Part shown: positions 36,068 through 44,650 of the stretch, one piece after another
Position numbering within the stretch: the first letter of the stretch is position 1
Layout: each line of letters opens with the position of its first letter
NCBI GenBank assembly: GCA_023957775.1
Contig: JAMLGR010000005.1
Span: 172,204 to 236,203 of the forward strand
Source: Fimbriimonadaceae bacterium
Lineage (GTDB): Bacteria > Armatimonadota > Fimbriimonadia > Fimbriimonadales > Fimbriimonadaceae
Length of the DNA: 64,000 nucleotides
Reading direction: 5' to 3'
Notes under the pieces: generated by a model
What the model was told of the DNA's origin: nothing
Seen by the model: only the letters and a program-made list of their open reading frames with translations
The model's database searches: none
Made by a program: the position numbers and the translations under genes

Positions 36068-37240
36068 TGGCTGGTTCTAGGATACGCCCTGGCGGCGGGC
36101 GTTCTCTCGGGCTGCTCCGCAAAAACGCCCGTCGTCTCGAAACCGCCCCGGCAGGCCCAAGCGCCGACCCCGCCGCCGCCCCCGCGGTTTCCCAAGCCCG
36201 AGCACGTGCGCGGCATCTACCTCACCGCGTGGAAGGCGGGCGAGTCGAAGATGCTGGACAACGTGCTGGCGATGGTGGCGCGCACCGAAATCAACGCGAT
36301 CGTCATCGACGTGCGCGACGCGGGACACGTCTACTTCAAATCCGACATCCCGCTCGCGGTGGAGTCCGGCGCGCAGACCGTGGCCGTTGTCAAGCCCGAT
36401 CGGCTGTTCGACACGCTGGAGAAGGCCAAGGTCTATCCCATCGCCCGCATCGCGTGCTTCCGGGACGACTTTGTGCCCAACGTGAGGAAGGAGCTCGCCG
36501 TCCAACTGGCCGATGGGCGCGCGTGGAAGGACGGTTCGGGCCACACGTGGCTCGACCCCTACAACAAGGAGAACTGGGAGTACATCGGCAAGATCGTCGA
36601 TTTCGCGCTGGACCTCGGATTCCCCGAGATCCAGCTCGACTACGTGCGCTTCCCCAGCGAGGGGAAAGCCTCGACCCAAGTCTTTCCCGCGAAGAAGGCG
36701 TATCCGGACTCCGCCGCCTCGCCGACCCAGGTGGTCTCGGCGTTCGCCCACTTCATCCGGGACCGCGTGAAGAAACGCTCGGCGGTCTTCTCGGGCGACA
36801 TTTTCGGGATCGTCAGTTCCGGAAGTGGAGACCAAGGGATCGGCCAAGAGCTGGAGATGATCGCCGAGCCGTTCGACCTGATCTGCCCCATGGTCTACCC
36901 CTCCCACTTCGCGAAGGGGGAGTACGGCATCAGGGACCCCAACTCCTCGCCCCACGCGATCGTCGCCAAGTCCCTCGGCGATTACGCCCGCAGGCTTCCG
37001 CAGAAGCACCTTCGGCCGTGGCTCCAGGACTTCTCCCTGGGGGTGAAGTACGGGAAGGACGAGGTGCGGGCCCAGATCAAAGCCGCGCGCGAGATGGGCT
37101 ACAGCGAGTACCTGCTCTGGAACCCCCTCGGGCGCTACACGGAGGCGGGGATGAAGGACAACTCGGACCTCCCGCTAGGCACAGGCCCAAAGACAAGCCC
37201 CTCACCCCAACCCCTCCCCCCCGGTGGGGCGAGGGGCTAG
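36044..37240 (+). CDS. DUF4015/COG1306 putative glycoside hydrolase, lipoprotein
   Basis: 398 residues. Signal peptide with lipobox (ALAAGVLSGC), Pro-rich linker (TPPPPPPRFP), then a TIM-barrel-like domain: RGIYLTAWKAG, INAIVIDVRDAGHVYF, IARIACFRDDF, WLDPYNKENWEYIGKI, EIQLDYVRFPSEG and ICPMVYPSH. These match the predicted GH family DUF4015, with LDYVRFP as its signature. AAGGA about ten bases upstream supports ATG 36044. The last 15 residues (SPSPQPLPPGGARG) are read from a C-rich dispersed repeat. With the divergent deacetylase it suggests surface-glycan processing. Confidence 0.83.
   Translation: MKSSQHVHWLVLGYALAAGVLSGCSAKTPVVSKPPRQAQAPTPPPPPRFPKPEHVRGIYLTAWKAGESKMLDNVLAMVARTEINAIVIDVRDAGHVYFKSDIPLAVESGAQTVAVVKPDRLFDTLEKAKVYPIARIACFRDDFVPNVRKELAVQLADGRAWKDGSGHTWLDPYNKENWEYIGKIVDFALDLGFPEIQLDYVRFPSEGKASTQVFPAKKAYPDSAASPTQVVSAFAHFIRDRVKKRSAVFSGDIFGIVSSGSGDQGIGQELEMIAEPFDLICPMVYPSHFAKGEYGIRDPNSSPHAIVAKSLGDYARRLPQKHLRPWLQDFSLGVKYGKDEVRAQIKAAREMGYSEYLLWNPLGRYTEAGMKDNSDLPLGTGPKTSPSPQPLPPGGARG
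37196..37240. repeat. C-rich palindrome overlapping the 3' end of a coding region
   Basis: AGCCCCTC-A-CCCC (37196-37208) pairs with GGGG-C-GAGGGGCT (37226-37238). It supplies the final codons and stop of the DUF4015 gene and could terminate it and the convergent thioredoxin gene. Confidence 0.65.
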
Positions 37241-37249
37241 TCTCGCACA

Positions 37250-37702
37250 CTATTTCTTCAGCTGTTGCGAGGCGTGCTTGGTCCAGGCCGTCGCGCCGCC
37301 GGGCATGTAGCCGGACTGGCCCAGCACGGAACCGTCCGCCTTCAGGAAGAGGATCGTCGGGAATCCGCGGACCGAATACTTCTGCGCGAGCTTCTGGTTC
37401 TGCTGCTTGAGCGAGGCTGCGATCGGCTTCGTGCGCGGGAAGTCCAGCTCGAGCAGGATCACGTTCTTGGCGGCCCAGGTCTGGAAGGTGGGAGTTCCGA
37501 AGACCTCGGCCTTCAGCTTCTTGCACCAGCTGCACCAGTCGCTGCCCGTGAAGTCGGCGAGGATGGGCTTGCCGGTCTTCTTCGACAGCTTGACAGCCTC
37601 GTCGTACGACGTGAGCCACTTGGCGTCGGTGGCGCCGGCCACGCTGGAGAGGGCCAGCGACGAGGCCGCAACGGCGAGCAGTAGGAGATTCTTGAATTTC
37701 AT
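37250..37702 (-). CDS. Exported thioredoxin-family protein
   Basis: 150 residues with a signal peptide (LLLLAVAASSLALSSVAGA). The active site is WCSWC (SDWCSWCKKL) and the cis-proline loop is VRGFPTILFLKADG, so a periplasmic disulfide exchange role is likely, as in DUF255/thioredoxin_7-like proteins. AAGGA lies seven bases before ATG 37702. It converges with the DUF4015 gene nine bases away. Confidence 0.9.
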   Translation of the reverse strand: MKFKNLLLLAVAASSLALSSVAGATDAKWLTSYDEAVKLSKKTGKPILADFTGSDWCSWCKKLKAEVFGTPTFQTWAAKNVILLELDFPRTKPIAASLKQQNQKLAQKYSVRGFPTILFLKADGSVLGQSGYMPGGATAWTKHASQQLKK

Positions 37703-37820
37703 AGTCCTGTTTCCTTGTAACTCTTCCAGGGTCTTTGAGTTCCCCGAGGAGGGCGAAGGGTCCTCTTGAGCATCGGAAGATCGTGTGCCCGCCCGCAGGG
37801 CCGCCAAGCGCGAAGGCGCG

Positions 37821-37826
37821 TACACT
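37821..37826 (+). promoter_or_regulatory. -10 box for leaderless FGE-like gene
   Basis: TACACT, six bases before GTG at 37833. Confidence 0.55.
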
Positions 37827-37832
37827 GTTGGC

Positions 37833-38828
37833 GTGAAGTCTCGATGGTGGCCGGTCCTTCTCGTGGCGTTGGCGGGGTGCGCACCGCCCGCTTCGACTCC
37901 CCCCGCGCCATCAAAGGCCGCGCCGGCCGGCATGGTGTGGATCCCCGGCGGCGAGTTCCAGATGGGTTCGGAGGACGGCCGCCCCGACGAGCGCCCCGTT
38001 CACACGGTGGAGCTCGACGGGTTCTGGATGGACACCCACGAGGTCACCAACGCCGAGTTCAAGCGGTTCATCGACGCGACGGGCTACGTGACGGTGGCCG
38101 AACGCCCCCTCGACCCCAAGGATTTCCCCGGTGTCCCGCCCGATAAGCTTGTGCCTGGCTCCCTGGTCTTTCACGAGCCAGGCGCGGACCAGCAGGTGCA
38201 GGGCTATCTCGAGTGGTGGGTGTACCTGCCCGGCGCGAGCTGGAAGCACCCGCTGGGGCCCGAGAGCGACCTGAAGGGACTTGAGGACCATCCGGTCACC
38301 CACGTGGCCTACGAGGACGCCGAAGCGTATGCCAAGTGGGCCGGGAAATCGATGCCCACCGAGGCGCAGTGGGAGTACGCGGCCCGGGGCGGGTTGAAAG
38401 GCGAGAGCTACCCGTGGGGAAACGAACTGGTGGACGGCGGCAAGGACCAGGCGAATATCTGGCAGGGGACGTTCCCCAGGAAGAACACGGAGAAGGATGG
38501 CTTCCGTCTCACGGCGCCGGTTGGGAGCTTTGCGCCCAACGGCTACGGCCTTTATGACATGGCGGGGAACGTGTGGGAGTGGTGCGCGGACTGGTACCGC
38601 CCCGACGGGTACACCTCGTCCACGAAGCGCAACCCGACCGGTCCCGACTCCAGTTTCGATCCCGACGAACCCGGGGTGCCCAAGCACGTGGTGAGGGGCG
38701 GGTCGTTCCTCTGCACCGACCAGTACTGCTCGGGCTACCGCGTCGCCTCGCGGATGAAGAGCACGGCCGACACCGGGCTTGCGAACACCGGGTTCCGGTG
38801 TGTGAAGAACCCCGAGGTGGCAAAGTGA
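37833..38828 (+). CDS. Formylglycine-generating-enzyme-like lipoprotein (SUMF1)
   Basis: 331 residues. Signal peptide with lipobox (VALAGC) and then the FGE-sulfatase domain: MVWIPGGEFQMGSEDGRP, MPTEAQWEYAARGG, YDMAGNVWEWCADW and VVRGGSFLC. The two copper-binding catalytic cysteines of true FGE appear to be present, Cys294 and Cys299 (LCTDQYC), five apart as in human Cys336/Cys341, so it could oxidise a sulfatase cysteine rather than be an inactive relative. No sulfatase gene is in the window. The start is GTG, six bases after TACACT. It overlaps the next gene by GTGA. Confidence 0.9.
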   Translation: MKSRWWPVLLVALAGCAPPASTPPAPSKAAPAGMVWIPGGEFQMGSEDGRPDERPVHTVELDGFWMDTHEVTNAEFKRFIDATGYVTVAERPLDPKDFPGVPPDKLVPGSLVFHEPGADQQVQGYLEWWVYLPGASWKHPLGPESDLKGLEDHPVTHVAYEDAEAYAKWAGKSMPTEAQWEYAARGGLKGESYPWGNELVDGGKDQANIWQGTFPRKNTEKDGFRLTAPVGSFAPNGYGLYDMAGNVWEWCADWYRPDGYTSSTKRNPTGPDSSFDPDEPGVPKHVVRGGSFLCTDQYCSGYRVASRMKSTADTGLANTGFRCVKNPEVAK

Positions 38829-40870
38829 GCCGGCTCTCCAGGCGCGACGTTCTCCGCGCGGGAGCGGCCGCCGCGTTCGCGCCCCGGTTGCCTTTCCGGC
38901 GCGAGGACGGGTTCACGTTCGGGTTCTTCAGCGACACCCACGTCTCCGATCGCGCGAACCTCGAAGCGTGCGTGGCGATGGGGCGGGAGATGGTGGCGGG
39001 GTTCGATCCGGCGTTCTGCGTGAACGGCGGCGATGTCGTGGAGGTGGGTTGGGCGACGGAGTACGACCGCTACAAGGGGGTGCTCGAGGCCCTCGCGGGG
39101 AGGGAGACGCACCACATTCCCGGCAACCACGACGTGCGGTGGGCGCCGCGCGGTCTGATGCTGTTCCGGGAACGGCTCGGGCAGCCCTTCCGTCGGTTCG
39201 ACCACGGCGGGTGCCGGTTCATGCTGCTCGACAGCACGGTGCCGCTCTCGCACTACGGCCACTACGAGAGTGCGCAGCTCAGGTGGTTTGAGACGTCGCT
39301 GAAGGACGTGGGGCGGGAGACGCCCGTGTTCGTCTTCACGCACCACTGGATCGGGTTGGACCGCGTGATGGTGGACAACGAGAGCGCCCTCATCCGCCTG
39401 CTCGAGCCCTACAACGTGAAGATCGTGTTCAACGGGCACGGCCACAACGACCTGCTGTGGCACACGGACGGGATGCTCTGCACGATGAACAAGGGGCTTT
39501 ACCAGGGCTCGTTCCAGAAGGTGGAGGTGGACACGGGTCGCGGCGAGGTGCGCCTTTCCCGACGCTCCACCGAGAACCCGATGAAGCTCTTGGCGACGGT
39601 TCCCCTCAAGTCGGACCGCGCGAAGCGCCCCGTGTGGGCGCTCAGCAACGAGCGCATCCAAGAGGGTTCGACGCTGTGGCTTCGGACGGCCCGTCAAGCC
39701 GAGGTGCGTTGGGACGACGGCCCCTGGACCCCGACGCTGGGGAGGATTCCCACCACGGACCGCCAGCCGGGCGAGCACAGGGTGTCCATTCGCGAGGGCG
39801 GGGCCGGGCGCATGGCGATGTTCGACGTGACCGTGGAGGGTGGAGGGCTTCGTCCGCTTTGGCGAAGGAAACTCACCGGCGGGGTCATGTCGCATCTGGT
39901 GTTGAGTGGGTCCCGGCTTTGCGTGAGCGCGATGGACGGCTCGGTGTGGTGTCTCGACAAGGCGAGTGGCGACGTGGTGTGGAAGGCCAAGACGGGCGGG
40001 TACTGCCACTCTTCCCCGGCGCTCTCGGGGGACACGCTGGTGGTTGGGAGCAGCAATGGCTTTGTGAATGCCGTTGCGGCTTCGGACGGAGCCTACAAGT
40101 GGTCTGTTCATACGGGGGGGCCGGTCTACGCAAGCGCTGCCATTGCGAAGGGGATCGTCGCGATGGCCTCGGGCGATGGTCGTGTCTACGGTTTGGATGT
40201 GGAGTCCGGGCGTGAAATGTGGCGCTTCATACTCCCGCCGAGCCCGTCGGCTTTCTCGCAGAGCATAGCGGCCTCCGATGGGGAGCGCTTCTTCATCGGC
40301 GCCTGGGACAAGCACCTCTATGCCCTCGACGTGGAATCCGGGGGTGTTGTGTGGAGCGCGGCGTGCACAGACAAGACCTTCGCCTACTCCCCCGCGATCG
40401 GATCGCCGACCTACGGAAACGGGCGGGTCTATGTTCCCTCCAATGACAACGGCCTCTGGGCATTCGACGCGCGCACGGGCGAGGTCGCGTGGCGCGCGAC
40501 GACGTCCGCCGACAAGTTCGGCTACTCGGGCCCCTGCCTCGTGGACGACAGGATCGTGATCGGGTGTTTGGGCGACAACGGAGAGGCGCGCTGCGTTTCG
40601 GCGGTCGACGGCAAGGAGATCTGGACCGCGAAGGTGGGCAGCGTCATCTACGACTCTTCGCCCGCGGTGGCCGACGGGATGGCGTACGTCGGGTCGGTGG
40701 ACGGCCTGCTGCACCAGATCCGAATGAGCGACGGCGAGGTGACCGCCCGCTACCGCATGCCGCAAGGCCACTTCCTCGCCTCTCCCGCCGCCGAGAAGGG
40801 CCGCGTGTACGCGGGGACGTACAGCGACTGGGTTTTGGGGTTCGCAACACCCGAAGAATTACTGCGCTAA
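38825..40870 (+). CDS. Tat-exported calcineurin-like phosphoesterase fused to PQQ-type beta-propeller
   Basis: 681 residues. The twin-arginine signal LSRRDVLRAGAAAAF implies export already folded with metals. The phosphoesterase (about 30-300) has all five motif blocks: FSDTHVSD, VNGGDVVEVG, IPGNHDVRW, FTHHWIG and NGHGHND. After a beta-sandwich-like linker, residues about 350-680 are PQQ-type propeller blades (SVWCLDKASGDVVWKAKTGG, LYALDVESGGVVWSA, LWAFDARTGEVAWRA, VSAVDGKEIWTA). No PQQ-ligand evidence, so the propeller is probably structural or binding. It is coupled to the FGE-like gene by GTGA. Confidence 0.9.
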   Translation: MSRLSRRDVLRAGAAAAFAPRLPFRREDGFTFGFFSDTHVSDRANLEACVAMGREMVAGFDPAFCVNGGDVVEVGWATEYDRYKGVLEALAGRETHHIPGNHDVRWAPRGLMLFRERLGQPFRRFDHGGCRFMLLDSTVPLSHYGHYESAQLRWFETSLKDVGRETPVFVFTHHWIGLDRVMVDNESALIRLLEPYNVKIVFNGHGHNDLLWHTDGMLCTMNKGLYQGSFQKVEVDTGRGEVRLSRRSTENPMKLLATVPLKSDRAKRPVWALSNERIQEGSTLWLRTARQAEVRWDDGPWTPTLGRIPTTDRQPGEHRVSIREGGAGRMAMFDVTVEGGGLRPLWRRKLTGGVMSHLVLSGSRLCVSAMDGSVWCLDKASGDVVWKAKTGGYCHSSPALSGDTLVVGSSNGFVNAVAASDGAYKWSVHTGGPVYASAAIAKGIVAMASGDGRVYGLDVESGREMWRFILPPSPSAFSQSIAASDGERFFIGAWDKHLYALDVESGGVVWSAACTDKTFAYSPAIGSPTYGNGRVYVPSNDNGLWAFDARTGEVAWRATTSADKFGYSGPCLVDDRIVIGCLGDNGEARCVSAVDGKEIWTAKVGSVIYDSSPAVADGMAYVGSVDGLLHQIRMSDGEVTARYRMPQGHFLASPAAEKGRVYAGTYSDWVLGFATPEELLR

Positions 40871-41836
40871 CAGCAACTTCGCGGCGCGGATGCCGGCCTC
40901 GTATGCGAACTCGACGCGGGCCCCCAACACCCCGTCGCTGGCCACCAGCAGCCGGGAGTGCGTCTGGTTCACCGTATCGAACATCGCGTACGTTTCCGGC
41001 TGGGCGTGTTTCCAGCGGCGCACCTCGGCGACCTCCGGCTTGAGGAACGCCTCCCCGTACAGCCGCGACAGGTAGCCCGCGACCGAGGCGATGATCGCCT
41101 CGTCTTCGGACCCGAAGTAGGACTGGCTGTACTGCGGCCCCAACTGCGCCACGAACGCGGTGTGGCCGTCGGGCGCGCGCCCGGCGCACTTCTCGGTCTC
41201 GATGCTCAGCCAGACGAGCGGGTGGCGTTGCTCCTGGTCCAGCAACGCATGGTAGGGGACCTCGCCGACCGCGTGGGCGTAGCCCAAGAGTACGGTGAGG
41301 CAGGGTCGGTAATAGGTGTTCGCCAAGGGCCGCATCTCGGAAATCGAAGCGAGCAGCGGCTCGATCTCGGGCACCGGAGGCGTGAGGATGACCGCGTCGA
41401 AAGGCTCACCCGCGACCACGTACTCGTCGCCGGACCGCTTGAGCGCACCGACGCCCAACCCCGTCCGGACGTCGAGCCCTTCGGCCAGCATCTCGGGCAG
41501 TTTCTGGTTTCCGTGGAGGTAGGTGTACCGCGGCAGGCGGTTCTTCATGGCGCCGCCGGGGGAGACGCGCAGCGATTCGTGCGTGTAGATGGGCTTCTCG
41601 ATCAAGCGAAGCTCGGACGTGTCGAGCCCTTGGAACATCTCGTCGGCGAGGTTGGTGCTGCCCGGTGCGAGATCGGTGGCCCCGGAATCGAACACGTAAG
41701 GCCCCAGCGCTTCGGTGACGATTCGGCCGCCGACGTGGTCCTCGATCTCGAAGAGCACGGGGTTCCAGCCGTGGCGGCTGAGCCGTCGTCCAGCCCCAAG
41801 GCCGGCCATGCCGGCCCCCACGATGGCGACCCTCAT
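40859..41836 (-). CDS. FAD-dependent amine-oxidase/renalase-like oxidoreductase
   Basis: 325 residues. Dinucleotide fold MRVAIVGAGMAGLGAGRRL with acidic FEIEDHVGGR, substrate-domain segments YVFDSGATDLAPG and a C-terminal FAD-contact region ASDGVLGARVEFAYEAGIRAA. It resembles renalase-like and protoporphyrinogen-oxidase-like flavoproteins; substrate unknown. The ATG at 41836 fits the start of the Rossmann fold; longer upstream readings run antisense through the DtxR and ccm genes and are rejected. Confidence 0.86.
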   Translation of the reverse strand: MRVAIVGAGMAGLGAGRRLSRHGWNPVLFEIEDHVGGRIVTEALGPYVFDSGATDLAPGSTNLADEMFQGLDTSELRLIEKPIYTHESLRVSPGGAMKNRLPRYTYLHGNQKLPEMLAEGLDVRTGLGVGALKRSGDEYVVAGEPFDAVILTPPVPEIEPLLASISEMRPLANTYYRPCLTVLLGYAHAVGEVPYHALLDQEQRHPLVWLSIETEKCAGRAPDGHTAFVAQLGPQYSQSYFGSEDEAIIASVAGYLSRLYGEAFLKPEVAEVRRWKHAQPETYAMFDTVNQTHSRLLVASDGVLGARVEFAYEAGIRAAKLLLAQ

Positions 41837-41929
41837 CGTCGGGCCCCCGCTTGGGGTCCGAACCGAGTCCATGCCTCGTCGAAACTCATTGGTTGCATCC
41901 GTGCTTCGGTCGCGATTCCGGCGCGCTGT

Positions 41930-41935
41930 CATAAT
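41930..41935 (+). promoter_or_regulatory. -10 box for leaderless dtxR-like/ccm operon
   Basis: CATAAT, six bases before the ATG at 41942. Confidence 0.55.
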
Positions 41936-41941
41936 CGCGCC

Positions 41942-42655
41942 ATGGCCTCGAAGGAGATCAGCCTCAGAGTACCCGCGAGTTGCAGGCCCGGAGAGCAACA
42001 CAAGGCGCAACGGGCGTTCAGCGAGAGCGTCGAGGAGTACCTCGAGGGCATTTACCGGCTCCAAAAGGAGGTCGATCGCGTCAGCACCGGCGAACTCGCC
42101 GTGTACATGATGGTCAGCGCCGGCTCGGTCACGACGATGATCAAGAAGATGGCCGAACTCGGCCTCGTCATTCACGAGCCTTACCAGGGCATCAGCCTGA
42201 CCGAGAGCGGCGAGCGGTTGGCGAAGCAGCTCACCCGCGCGCACCGCATCCTCGAAGTGTTCCTCGTGGAGACGCTCGAACTCCCGTGGAACGACGTGCA
42301 CGAACTCGCGTGCAAGCTCGAGCACTACATCTCGGAGGAGATCATTTCGCAGATCGACCGAAAGCTCGGCCATCCCGAAACCTGTCCGCACGGCAACCCG
42401 GTCCACCCCGACACCGAAGACCACAGCTTTCGCCTGCAGGACGCCACCGAAGGGGCCCGGCTCGTCGTGGCGAAAATCACCGACGAGCGCGTCGAGTTCC
42501 TTCGGCACCTGGAAGAGGTCGGCCTGCTGCCCGGTGTGAAGTTCACCGCCGTGGGATCGTCCCCGATCGACGACCTGATCCACCTGGACATCGCCGGCAA
42601 GCGGCACACGGTGGGCAAGGTCGTCGCGCGCCACCTCTGGGTGCGTGGGGCTTAG
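41942..42655 (+). CDS. DtxR/IdeR-family metal-dependent regulator with FeoA-like domain
   Basis: 237 residues: winged helix (about 25-85), dimerisation domain with the metal sites, and a C-terminal SH3/FeoA domain (about 165-237). Metal ligands match DtxR spacing exactly: His101, Glu105, His120 (ancillary) and Cys124, Glu127, His128 (primary). The position of DtxR Met10 is Glu32 (VEEYLEGIY), closer to the Asp8 of MntR, so Fe/Mn preference is unclear. Only 3 bases separate it from ccmA, suggesting it regulates or accompanies cytochrome c maturation genes. Leaderless start after CATAAT. Confidence 0.9.
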   Translation: MASKEISLRVPASCRPGEQHKAQRAFSESVEEYLEGIYRLQKEVDRVSTGELAVYMMVSAGSVTTMIKKMAELGLVIHEPYQGISLTESGERLAKQLTRAHRILEVFLVETLELPWNDVHELACKLEHYISEEIISQIDRKLGHPETCPHGNPVHPDTEDHSFRLQDATEGARLVVAKITDERVEFLRHLEEVGLLPGVKFTAVGSSPIDDLIHLDIAGKRHTVGKVVARHLWVRGA

Positions 42656-42658
42656 CGC

Positions 42659-43225
42659 ATGCTTGCCGTGCGCCAACTGGGAAAGCGGTTCGGAAGCCGC
42701 TGGCTGTTTCGGGATGTGGAGTTCGACCTCTTGGCGGGCCAGGCCCTGGTGGTGCTTGGCGCGAACGGGTCGGGCAAGTCCACCCTGCTGCGCACGATCG
42801 CGGGGCTGGTTCCCGCCAGCGTGGGCTCGGTGGAGGTTGAGGGGCCACTGGGCATGTCCACCCTCGAGTTGGCGCTCTATCCGCAGCTCACCGCGGAGGA
42901 GCATTTGGAGTTCAGCGGCGCGATGCGCGGATGCGATCCCCGCATCGCGGAACTTCTGAGCCAGGTGGGGTTGGAGGCGGCGGCCCAGGTGCCCGCGGGG
43001 CGTTACTCGACGGGGATGAAGGCGCGCCTGCGAATGGCGATGGCAATCCAGCACCGGCCGAAGGTGCTGCTCCTGGACGAGCCGGGCGCGGGCTTGGACG
43101 AGAAGGGGCGTGCGCTCACCGAGGCGATCTGCGCGACCCAGCGCTCCGAGGGAGTGCTCGTGCTGGCCACGAACGACCCATCCGAGAGGAGGTTTGGAAC
43201 GCATGAGCTCGAACTGGGGTCGTGA
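42659..43225 (+). CDS. ccmA: CcmA, ATPase of the cytochrome c maturation ABC complex
   Basis: 188 residues. Walker A GANGSGKST, signature region YSTGMKARL (degenerate LSGGQ), Walker B VLLLDEPGAGLD. CcmA powers release of holo-CcmE from CcmCD in system I. It is short but complete. Another ABC-2-type ATPase would look alike, but the ccmB and ccmC genes that follow decide the assignment. It overlaps ccmB by 23 bases. Confidence 0.9.
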   Translation: MLAVRQLGKRFGSRWLFRDVEFDLLAGQALVVLGANGSGKSTLLRTIAGLVPASVGSVEVEGPLGMSTLELALYPQLTAEEHLEFSGAMRGCDPRIAELLSQVGLEAAAQVPAGRYSTGMKARLRMAMAIQHRPKVLLLDEPGAGLDEKGRALTEAICATQRSEGVLVLATNDPSERRFGTHELELGS

Positions 43226-43877
43226 GATCGCCGCGGTCGTTCGGAAGGAGGCGCGGTGCGAGCTGCGCGCGCGCAGCGGCCTCATCACGGGCTTCTTGTT
43301 CAGCGTGCTGGCGGTCGTCGCCGTCACGTTCGCGTCCTTCGGGCTGAAGGTCGGGGGAAGCCTTGCGTCGGGACTGCTGTGGGTCGCCCTGCTCTTTGGC
43401 GCGGTGATCGCCCTGCCCCGTGCGTTTGTCGCCGAGGAGGAGCAGGGCACGGGCGACCTGCTGCGCCTTGTGGCCCGACCCCATGCGGTGTATTGGGGCA
43501 AGGTGATGTTCAACTACGTCCAGATCACGGCCAACGGAGTGGTGCTCGGAACGTTGTTGGTGGCCCTGCTCGATTTGAAGCTCGCGGCCCCGTGGCTGTT
43601 TATGACCACGCTTGCGGTGGGGTGCGCGGCGCTCGCCGGGGCGGTAACCTTATGTGGAGCGCTGGTGGCCCAGGCAGCCAATCGGGCGGCCTTGGCGGGG
43701 GTGGTCGCGTTGCCGCTGCTCCTTCCCCTCTTGGCGCTTGGCGTCGGGGCGATGCGCGCGTCGTTGGGCGATGGAACCGTGGGCGGCAGCGTCTCCGCGC
43801 TCTTCGGACTTTCGGGTTATGCGGCGCTTGCCTTGGTTGGAGGGCCGCCCTTGTTCGCGGCGGTGTGGAAAAGTTGA
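43203..43877 (+). CDS. ccmB: CcmB, membrane subunit of the cytochrome c maturation ABC complex
   Basis: 224 residues with six hydrophobic helices, starting VVRKEARCELRARSGLITGF; the E-T/R-rich cytosolic loop PRAFVAEEEQGTGDLLRLV is the CcmB hallmark. ATG at 43203, inside the end of ccmA, after GAGAGGAGG. It overlaps ccmC by about 13 bases. Confidence 0.92.
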   Translation: MSSNWGREIAAVVRKEARCELRARSGLITGFLFSVLAVVAVTFASFGLKVGGSLASGLLWVALLFGAVIALPRAFVAEEEQGTGDLLRLVARPHAVYWGKVMFNYVQITANGVVLGTLLVALLDLKLAAPWLFMTTLAVGCAALAGAVTLCGALVAQAANRAALAGVVALPLLLPLLALGVGAMRASLGDGTVGGSVSALFGLSGYAALALVGGPPLFAAVWKS

Positions 43878-44602
43878 AGAACGTAACGCGTTATGGATTG
43901 TTGGTGTTGTTCGCGATCGCGACGGTCGAGACGTATCGGGTGCCGGCCGCGCCCGCATTTCAGAAGCCCGATCTCGCCCGATTGATCTTCTTCCATCTGC
44001 CGTGCGCGATCACGGCGACGCTGTTCTTGTTCTTCGGTTCGTACCTGTCGCTGCGCTACCTGCTTGCCAAGACGCCCGACTGGGACGTGCGCGCGACGAC
44101 GGCCAACGAGCTGGGTTCGCTGCTCGCGGTGCTCACGATGATCACCGGCGTGCTCTTCTCGAAGGTGCAGTGGGGTGCGTGGTGGCAGTGGGATCCACGG
44201 CAGACGTCGTTTTTGATGCTGCTCTTGCTGTACGCGGCGTACTTCGCGTTGCGCGGAGGCATCGCCGACCCCATTCGGAGGGCGGCCAATTCGGCGGCTT
44301 ACTCGGTGGCGATGGTGCTGCCCACGATCTTTCTCGTCTTCGTGTTCCCGCGCCTTCCGCAGGTGCAGTCGTTCCACCCGTCGAACACCGTCGCGGGCGG
44401 AGGGTTCGACGCGAACTATGGGCGGCTTCTGGGCGTGCTCATGGTGCTGATGTTCGGATTGACGGTGTTGTTGTACAAGATGCAGGTGCGCGCGAGCGCC
44501 CTCGAGTTGAAGTTGGAGGAAATCGATGCAGGATTGGATGATCGCGGCGACGGCGCCGCTCGTGGTGTGGTGCGGCCTGTTTCTGTATCTAAGACGGATT
44601 GA
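43865..44602 (+). CDS. ccmC: CcmC, heme-handling membrane protein
   Basis: About 245 residues, six membrane helices. The tryptophan-rich WGAWWQWDPRQTSFL is the WWD heme-binding motif, and two flanking His (IFFHLPC, QSFHPSN) are the likely axial ligands. It loads heme onto CcmE. The start is GTG 43865 or TTG 43874 (the latter as a TTGA overlap with ccmB); the first is given because GTG is the commoner start. Its 3' end overlaps the small ccmD gene by 77 bases in another frame. Confidence 0.92.
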   Translation: MEKLKNVTRYGLLVLFAIATVETYRVPAAPAFQKPDLARLIFFHLPCAITATLFLFFGSYLSLRYLLAKTPDWDVRATTANELGSLLAVLTMITGVLFSKVQWGAWWQWDPRQTSFLMLLLLYAAYFALRGGIADPIRRAANSAAYSVAMVLPTIFLVFVFPRLPQVQSFHPSNTVAGGGFDANYGRLLGVLMVLMFGLTVLLYKMQVRASALELKLEEIDAGLDDRGDGAARGVVRPVSVSKTD

Positions 44603-44645
44603 GGGCAAGGTGGACGCCGCCGCAAAGCGCATGACCGAGCGGTAG
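44526..44645 (+). CDS. ccmD: CcmD-like 39-residue membrane peptide
   Basis: A short gene: MQDWMIAATAPLVVWCGLFL begins it, a single membrane helix (about 5-22), then a basic and charged tail (LRRIEGKVDAAAKRMTER). GGAGGAA seven bases upstream of ATG 44526 is a good ribosome site. CcmD is a 40-70 residue single-helix partner of CcmC in holo-CcmE release, and this has the right size, topology and place after ccmC. It overlaps the last 77 bases of ccmC. Residue identity alone would not prove it. Confidence 0.78.
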   Translation: MQDWMIAATAPLVVWCGLFLYLRRIEGKVDAAAKRMTER

Positions 44646-44650
44646 GTGCC

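Noticed and set aside
40859..43513. Possible very long flavoprotein (start far upstream of 41836)
   Set aside because: The N-terminal extension is antisense to the DtxR and ccmAB genes; the Rossmann motif starts at 41836.
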